NCBI GenBank assembly: GCA_003535195.1
Contig: DOHN01000123.1
Span: forward strand, 10,298 to 19,680
Direction of reading: 5' to 3'
DNA: 9,383 bases
Source of the DNA: Ruminiclostridium sp.
GTDB taxonomy: Bacteria > Bacillota > Clostridia > DSM-8532
In this document: in pieces, positions 5,951 through 9,383 of the stretch
Layout: each line of letters begins with the position of its first letter
How positions within the stretch are numbered: position 1 is the first letter of the stretch
Notes under the pieces: model-generated
What the model was told of the DNA's origin: nothing
Seen by the model: the letters and a program-made list of their open reading frames with translations, nothing else
Database searches by the model: none
Made by a program: the position numbers and the translations under genes

Positions 5951-7045
5951 ATGAACAGTGAATTGGAATTTTGGCTGAGATTAAATAGCGTTGAAGGGCT
6001 CAATATGCAAACCAAGCTGGATCTCATCACTTGCTTTGGCAGTGCCACAAAGGTCTTTGAAGCAGATCGCCAGGCACTTTTGCAGGCCGGTTTTACCGCC
6101 CGCCAGTTTGAAATTTACCACAGTGATACTATTTATCAGGACGTACAGAATATTCTTGAGCTTTGCGAGAAGAACAAAATCAAAATAGTCACCATTGCTG
6201 ACGACGAATACCCCGAAATGCTGAAATATATACCAAGCCCTCCTCTTCTTCTGTATATCAGGGGCAGTATTCCGAAAGCCAATGCTATTGCTGTGGTCGG
6301 ATCCAGAAAGGCCTCGGGCTACGGCATCGAAACAGCTGTGAAAATGGCGGCAGACCTGTCTGCTGCGGGCATTCTTGTAGTGAGCGGAATGGCCCGGGGC
6401 ATTGATACAGCCGCCCACTGCGGAGCGCTTAATGCCGGAGGCCAAACGGTTGCCGTTCTTGGCTGCGGCGTGGATCAATCTTACCCGCCTGAAAACAAAG
6501 CACTTATGGAGCGTATTATCCTGTCGGGGGCTGTCATCTCAGAATACCCGCCGGGCTCGCCGCCTGCAATATCACATTTTCCTGCCCGTAACCGTATCAT
6601 AAGCGGCATGTCCCTGGGGACACTGGTGGTGGAGGCCGGGATCAAAAGCGGTTCCCTCATTACAGCCCGATTTTCTTTGGATCAGGGCAGAGAGGTGTTC
6701 GCGGTGCCGGGCGATATCAACCATTACAACAGCATGGGCACCAATCGCCTCATTATGGACGGCGCCAAGATGGTAATAAATGTAGACGATATACTGGAAG
6801 AGCTGAATTTTGGCATCGCACCGCTCTATAAAGGAAAAGAAAAAACAACCAAGAAGAGGGGCGGCGAACTGGGGCCTGAATGCAAAAAAGTGATATCGGC
6901 ACTGAAGATTGAAGATCTTTATGGTGAGGAAATCTCCAGCAAGACATCGATCCCTCTAAAAGCTCTGTTTGCGATACTTCTGGACTTGGAATTAAAGGGC
7001 CTTATCAAAAAGAGCCTCACCGGTAAATACAGGCTTCTGGCATAA
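5951..7045 (+). CDS. dprA: DNA-processing protein A (RecA loader)
   Basis: DprA (Smf) binds incoming single-stranded DNA and loads RecA on it during natural transformation. It is also widely kept in bacteria not known to be competent. The 364-residue protein has a SAM-like N-terminal region (about 1-75), the extended Rossmann fold with VVGSRKASGYG (115-125), SGMARGID (145-152), FPARNRIISG (210-219), KSGSL (232-236) and GTNRLIMDGA (about 260-270), and a C-terminal winged-helix domain (about 300-362). All hallmark motifs are intact. The ribosome binding site GGGAGGG (5939-5945) is 5 nt from the ATG, 18 bp after comM, so it shares the comM promoter. In many Bacillota dprA is followed by topA. 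Here a polysaccharide deacetylase follows instead. Confidence 0.95.
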   Translation: MNSELEFWLRLNSVEGLNMQTKLDLITCFGSATKVFEADRQALLQAGFTARQFEIYHSDTIYQDVQNILELCEKNKIKIVTIADDEYPEMLKYIPSPPLLLYIRGSIPKANAIAVVGSRKASGYGIETAVKMAADLSAAGILVVSGMARGIDTAAHCGALNAGGQTVAVLGCGVDQSYPPENKALMERIILSGAVISEYPPGSPPAISHFPARNRIISGMSLGTLVVEAGIKSGSLITARFSLDQGREVFAVPGDINHYNSMGTNRLIMDGAKMVINVDDILEELNFGIAPLYKGKEKTTKKRGGELGPECKKVISALKIEDLYGEEISSKTSIPLKALFAILLDLELKGLIKKSLTGKYRLLA

Positions 7046-7068
7046 GCGGGAAATATAGGCCATAATAT
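7040..7068 (+). promoter_or_regulatory. Possible sporulation (sigma-E/K-type) promoter
   Basis: GCATAAG (7040-7046), 14 bp, then CATAATAT (7061-7068) partly fits the sigma-E pattern (KMATATT, 14 bp, CATACANT). Several positions differ, and it also fits the -10 of sigma-K. It would start RNA near 7075, 30 nt before the deacetylase ATG. The match is modest and drew attention because the downstream gene is of a sporulation type. Confidence 0.25.
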
Positions 7069-7104
7069 TCATAACAGAAGCATGTTTACGGGCGGTATAG
7101 TATA

Positions 7105-7872
7105 ATGAAAGTAGTATATATTAAAAAAAAGTACTATATCCCGATATTGATTTTAATTATTTTATCTCTGCTTCTTGCGATTCATGTTATCGCGGCGCAG
7201 CGTTATGCGGCGCAGGTCTCAGTCAATTATAGAGAGGATATTCCCATCTATTCAGTGGACTGCGAGGGCAAGCAATGCTCCGTTACCTTTGATTGCGCCT
7301 GGGGGGCCGACGATATACCCGCAATTTTAGACACTCTTGATAAATATAAGGTGAAAGCGACTTTTTTCATTGTGGGTCTTTGGGCTGAAGAATATCCCGA
7401 CGCCGTAAAGATGATGGCGGAGCGGGGCCACGAGATTGCCAATCATGGTTATTCTCATCTTCATATGTCTCAGATACCCGAAGCAAAAATTGAGGAAGAA
7501 ATTCTGCGCTGTTCTGAAGTACTGGAAAAGCTGTCAGGAAATAAAATTACACTATTTCGCCCACCCTACGGCGAATACAATGCCAATACCATAAGGGTGG
7601 CTAAACGACTGAATGTCCAGTCCATACAGTGGAATGTGGATTCCTTGGACTGGAAACAGAACTTATCTGCAGAGGATATCTACAAGAGGGTGACACAGAG
7701 GGTAGAACCGGGTTCCATTATTCTCTTCCATAATGATACCCTTCATACGGAGAATATTTTGCCGTCAATTTTAGAAAACCTAACTCAAAACGGATATTCA
7801 TGCGTTGCAGTGTCAGAACTGCTTCTTAAAGGCGACTATAAAATCCGTTATGACGGCAGGCAAATGAAATGA
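7105..7872 (+). CDS. Membrane-anchored polysaccharide deacetylase (NodB domain, PdaB/YlxY-like)
   Basis: NodB-domain enzymes remove acetyl groups from N-acetylglucosamine or muramic residues. PdaB- and YlxY-like members act on the spore or vegetative envelope. The 255-residue protein has a KKK-flanked membrane segment (about 10-31) without a clear cleavage site, so it should be anchored with its catalytic domain outside. NodB motifs are TFDCAWG (61-67), NHGYSHLH (113-120, metal ligands H114 and H118), FRPPYGEY (151-158), DSLDW (179-183) and ILFHND (206-211, H209). The second Asp of the usual TFDD is C64, so one metal ligand is altered. FDxAWG is a pattern I associate with clostridial spore-type deacetylases rather than with dead enzymes. 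The ribosome binding site is weak (GGGCGG, 9 nt before ATG). It lies 59 bp after dprA and may be read through from that operon or have its own promoter (7040-7068). Confidence 0.87.
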   Translation: MKVVYIKKKYYIPILILIILSLLLAIHVIAAQRYAAQVSVNYREDIPIYSVDCEGKQCSVTFDCAWGADDIPAILDTLDKYKVKATFFIVGLWAEEYPDAVKMMAERGHEIANHGYSHLHMSQIPEAKIEEEILRCSEVLEKLSGNKITLFRPPYGEYNANTIRVAKRLNVQSIQWNVDSLDWKQNLSAEDIYKRVTQRVEPGSIILFHNDTLHTENILPSILENLTQNGYSCVAVSELLLKGDYKIRYDGRQMK

Positions 7873-7950
7873 AAAACTATTTTAAAGAGGGCATCAGCCG
7901 CTGAAAGATAGTTAAGGTTTGAGTAAAGTAATCCCGAAAAAATTTAAAAA

Positions 7951-7983
7951 GTGGCTATCTCAAAATAAGATTGAGATAGCCAC
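7951..7983. terminator. Bidirectional intrinsic terminator between convergent genes
   Basis: GTGGCTATCTCAA (7951-7963) and TTGAGATAGCCAC (7971-7983) form a perfect 13-bp stem with a 7-nt loop. On the plus strand ACATTATTTTTTTATTTT follows. On the minus strand the bases after the stem read TTTTTAAATTTTTT. It therefore ends both the deacetylase transcript and the substrate-binding protein transcript. Confidence 0.92.
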
Positions 7984-7994
7984 ACATTATTTTT

Positions 7995-9083
7995 TTATTT
8001 TACTGCGTTGTCCCAAGCTTCCAGCAGTCTGTCCTTGTTCTTTCCAGACGATTCAAAGTCATAATCAATCAGTTTTGTATCTTTGAGTTTCAATGCCTCA
8101 TCAGGGGTTTTTGAGTCTGGATTCGTTAGAAATTGGAATGAGTTTGTATATTTCTGACCAATTTCCTGACATTCCGGGGTCAGACACCAGTCAATGAATA
8201 TCTTTGCTGCTTCTTCCTCGGGAGCACCATTGATCATAGCAACAGAACCAAGCTCGTAGCTTGTGCCTTCCTCAGGCACAGACAGTCCGATATTTGTAAA
8301 TCCTTCCTTCATCAGGCGAATGCCGTTGTGCAGGAATGTGATACCTATTGCACATTCTCCAAGCGCCGCTGACTTGGCAGGTGCTTCACCGGCCTTTGTG
8401 TACTGCTTGACTTGTCCGTTTAGCTGCTTCATAAACTTAAGTGCCTCTTCTTCACTGCGCATCTGTACCATGGTTGAAAGAATAAGATAGCCTGTGCTTG
8501 AAGAACCGGGATTTGCCATCATAATTTGCCCTTTGAACTCCGGCTTCAACAGGTCATCCCATGACTTTGGCTTCTCAAGCTTGTTTTCTTCAAAGTAACG
8601 CTCGTCACAGATAAATCCTAAATAACCTTGATATATGCCTGTCCAGTAGCCTTCCTTGTCTTTGAACTGGTCAGAGATTTTTTCAGCACTCGGCGAAATA
8701 TATGGCTTCAGCAGTCCCTCTTGCTTGGCTGTAATGAACGAATCAGCAGAACCGCCATACCATACACTAGCCTGTGGGTTTTCCTTCTCTGCTCTGATAC
8801 GTCCAAGGATTTCTCCGCCGCTCATACGGACAAAGTTTACTTTGATGCCTGTTGCTTTTTCAAATTCTTCTGCAATTTTGATAGCCTGCTGCTCTACAAC
8901 ACCTATATACATCGTCAGTTCCTTTGGGGTTTCCTTCTTTGGAGTTTCAGAAGTAGGTACAGATGACTGAGAAGGCGCTGTTGAAGGCGACTTTGAAGAT
9001 TTGGATGGGTTCCCGCAAGCTGTTGCGGTAACCAGTAAAGTTGTCGCCATCAAGATTGACAAACTTTTTTTAAAAATTTTCAT
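7995..9083 (-). CDS. ABC transporter substrate-binding lipoprotein (AfuA/FbpA-like)
   Basis: This is the extracellular receptor of an importer. The signal peptide MKIFKKSLSILMATTLLVTATAC ends in a lipobox-like ATAC, so the mature protein should be lipid-anchored at that cysteine. A Ser/Thr/Pro/Lys-rich linker of about 30 residues follows. The rest is a periplasmic-binding-protein type II fold of the COG1840 kind: LTMYIGVVEQQAIKIAEEFEKATGIKV-type start, WYGGSADSF, PKSWDDLLKPEFKGQI, and a C-terminal EEAAKIFIDWCLTPECQ. Iron(III) is the common annotation, but members also carry phosphonates, polyamines or sugars-phosphate, so the ligand is open. Two ATGs lie at 9089 and 9083. The second is preferred because the ribosome binding site GAGGAG (9091-9096) is only 1 nt from the first and 7 nt from the second. 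It is downstream of the ATPase gene, separated by a hairpin. Confidence 0.9.
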   Translation of the reverse strand: MKIFKKSLSILMATTLLVTATACGNPSKSSKSPSTAPSQSSVPTSETPKKETPKELTMYIGVVEQQAIKIAEEFEKATGIKVNFVRMSGGEILGRIRAEKENPQASVWYGGSADSFITAKQEGLLKPYISPSAEKISDQFKDKEGYWTGIYQGYLGFICDERYFEENKLEKPKSWDDLLKPEFKGQIMMANPGSSSTGYLILSTMVQMRSEEEALKFMKQLNGQVKQYTKAGEAPAKSAALGECAIGITFLHNGIRLMKEGFTNIGLSVPEEGTSYELGSVAMINGAPEEEAAKIFIDWCLTPECQEIGQKYTNSFQFLTNPDSKTPDEALKLKDTKLIDYDFESSGKNKDRLLEAWDNAVK

Positions 9084-9114
9084 ACTCATTCTCCTCTTAT
9101 TTTTTTGTATTATT

Positions 9115-9133
9115 TAAACGGTTTCGCCGTTTA
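9115..9133 (-). other. Intergenic hairpin between ATPase and binding-protein genes
   Basis: TAAACGG-cgaaa-CCGTTTA (minus strand reading) is a perfect 7-bp stem with a 5-nt loop, six bases after the ATPase stop codon. It is followed by AATAATAC rather than a T run, so termination is unlikely. A role in mRNA processing or stability, raising the amount of binding protein relative to ATPase, is typical of such positions but is inferred. Confidence 0.5.
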
Positions 9134-9138
9134 GCCAG

Positions 9139-9383
9139 TTAAATGATATGTATGTTTTCAGGCTGCAAATCTACATATACCTTCTCACCCTCGGCGTAGA
9201 CACGCTTAGTTTTTGGGTTTACGTCCTCTGCGTTAAATACTTGATTGCTTACTTTTATAAAATACTCCTGACTTGCACCCATGAAGATAGATGTCTCCAC
9301 AATTCCTTCAAAATTCCCCTGCTTACCCACTCCTACCGATTCGGGGCGAACCATTGCTGTCGCCTTGTCACCTTGCTTAAAGG
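9139..9383 (-). CDS. ABC transporter ATP-binding protein, C-terminal part (TOBE domain)
   Basis: The open frame runs off the right edge of the window, so only the last ~81 residues are visible. The segment FKQGDKATAMVRPESVGVG followed by a beta-rich stretch ending in VYVDLQPENIHII is typical of the C-terminal TOBE regulatory domain of FbpC/PotA-class importer ATPases. The Walker motifs lie outside the window. An internal ATG at 9352-9354 is not the start: the frame stays open upstream and matches the family. The gene precedes the substrate-binding protein on the same strand, so they form one operon. The permease is not in the window. Order ATPase-then-binding protein is less common than the reverse. 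Confidence 0.85.
   Translation of the reverse strand, partial: FKQGDKATAMVRPESVGVGKQGNFEGIVETSIFMGASQEYFIKVSNQVFNAEDVNPKTKRVYAEGEKVYVDLQPENIHII

Noticed and set aside
7096..7138. TATAGTA/TACTATA inverted arms and repeated TAGTATA around the deacetylase start, including TATAAT at 7101-7106
   Set aside because: The sequence is very AT-rich, no -35 box is at the right distance from TATAAT, and the arms span the start codon, so chance is the simplest reading.
7875..7912. AACTAT/ATAGTT arms around a TCAGC-c-GCTGA palindrome after the deacetylase
   Set aside because: The outer arms are short and AT-rich, no T tract follows, and a far stronger terminator lies at 7951-7983.

Overview
The window looks like chromosomal DNA of an anaerobic Gram-positive bacterium, most likely in the class Clostridia. 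The reasons are the strong AGGAGG-type ribosome binding sites, sigma-A promoters with an AT-rich surround, moderate GC content, a membrane-anchored NodB-type deacetylase of the sporulation kind, and the gene repertoire. I cannot name the genus from sequence alone. No tRNA, rRNA, CRISPR array, transposase or phage gene was found.

Layout. (1) Positions 1-1110: a minus-strand thymidine kinase gene (tdk) flanked by two copies of a non-coding repeat of about 65 bp. The second copy takes part in a large imperfect hairpin, and a 17-bp palindrome lies upstream of the tdk start. (2) 1110-1478: a small glyoxalase I-like VOC protein with all four metal ligands. (3) 1539-4258: a good sigma-A promoter with a FapR-box-like palindrome on its start point, driving a long-chain acyl-CoA synthetase and, 8 bp later, a two-domain GNAT acetyltransferase. 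(4) 4336-7045: a promoter with an extended -10, a LexA-box-like site on its start point and a hairpin with a T tract running into the start codon, then comM/yifB (Mg-chelatase-like AAA+ ATPase) and dprA (RecA loader). (5) 7105-7872: a membrane-anchored polysaccharide deacetylase with a possible sporulation-type promoter. (6) 7951-7983: a strong bidirectional terminator separating the convergent transcription units. (7) 9383-7995, minus strand: the 3' end of an ABC transporter ATPase (TOBE domain) followed by a lipoprotein substrate-binding protein of the iron/AfuA-like class.

How the genes fit together. The acyl-CoA synthetase would activate fatty acids, and the operator-like site suggests control by membrane-lipid status. 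The adjacent acetyltransferase could be a partner or modifier of the synthetase, which is inference only. ComM and DprA both act on incoming or recombining single-stranded DNA, and the LexA-like site would tie them to DNA damage. The ATPase and binding protein belong to one importer whose permease must lie outside the window. The most notable observations are the two regulatory palindromes, each sitting on a predicted transcription start, and the loss of zinc ligands in the thymidine kinase. I found no convincing new multi-gene system.
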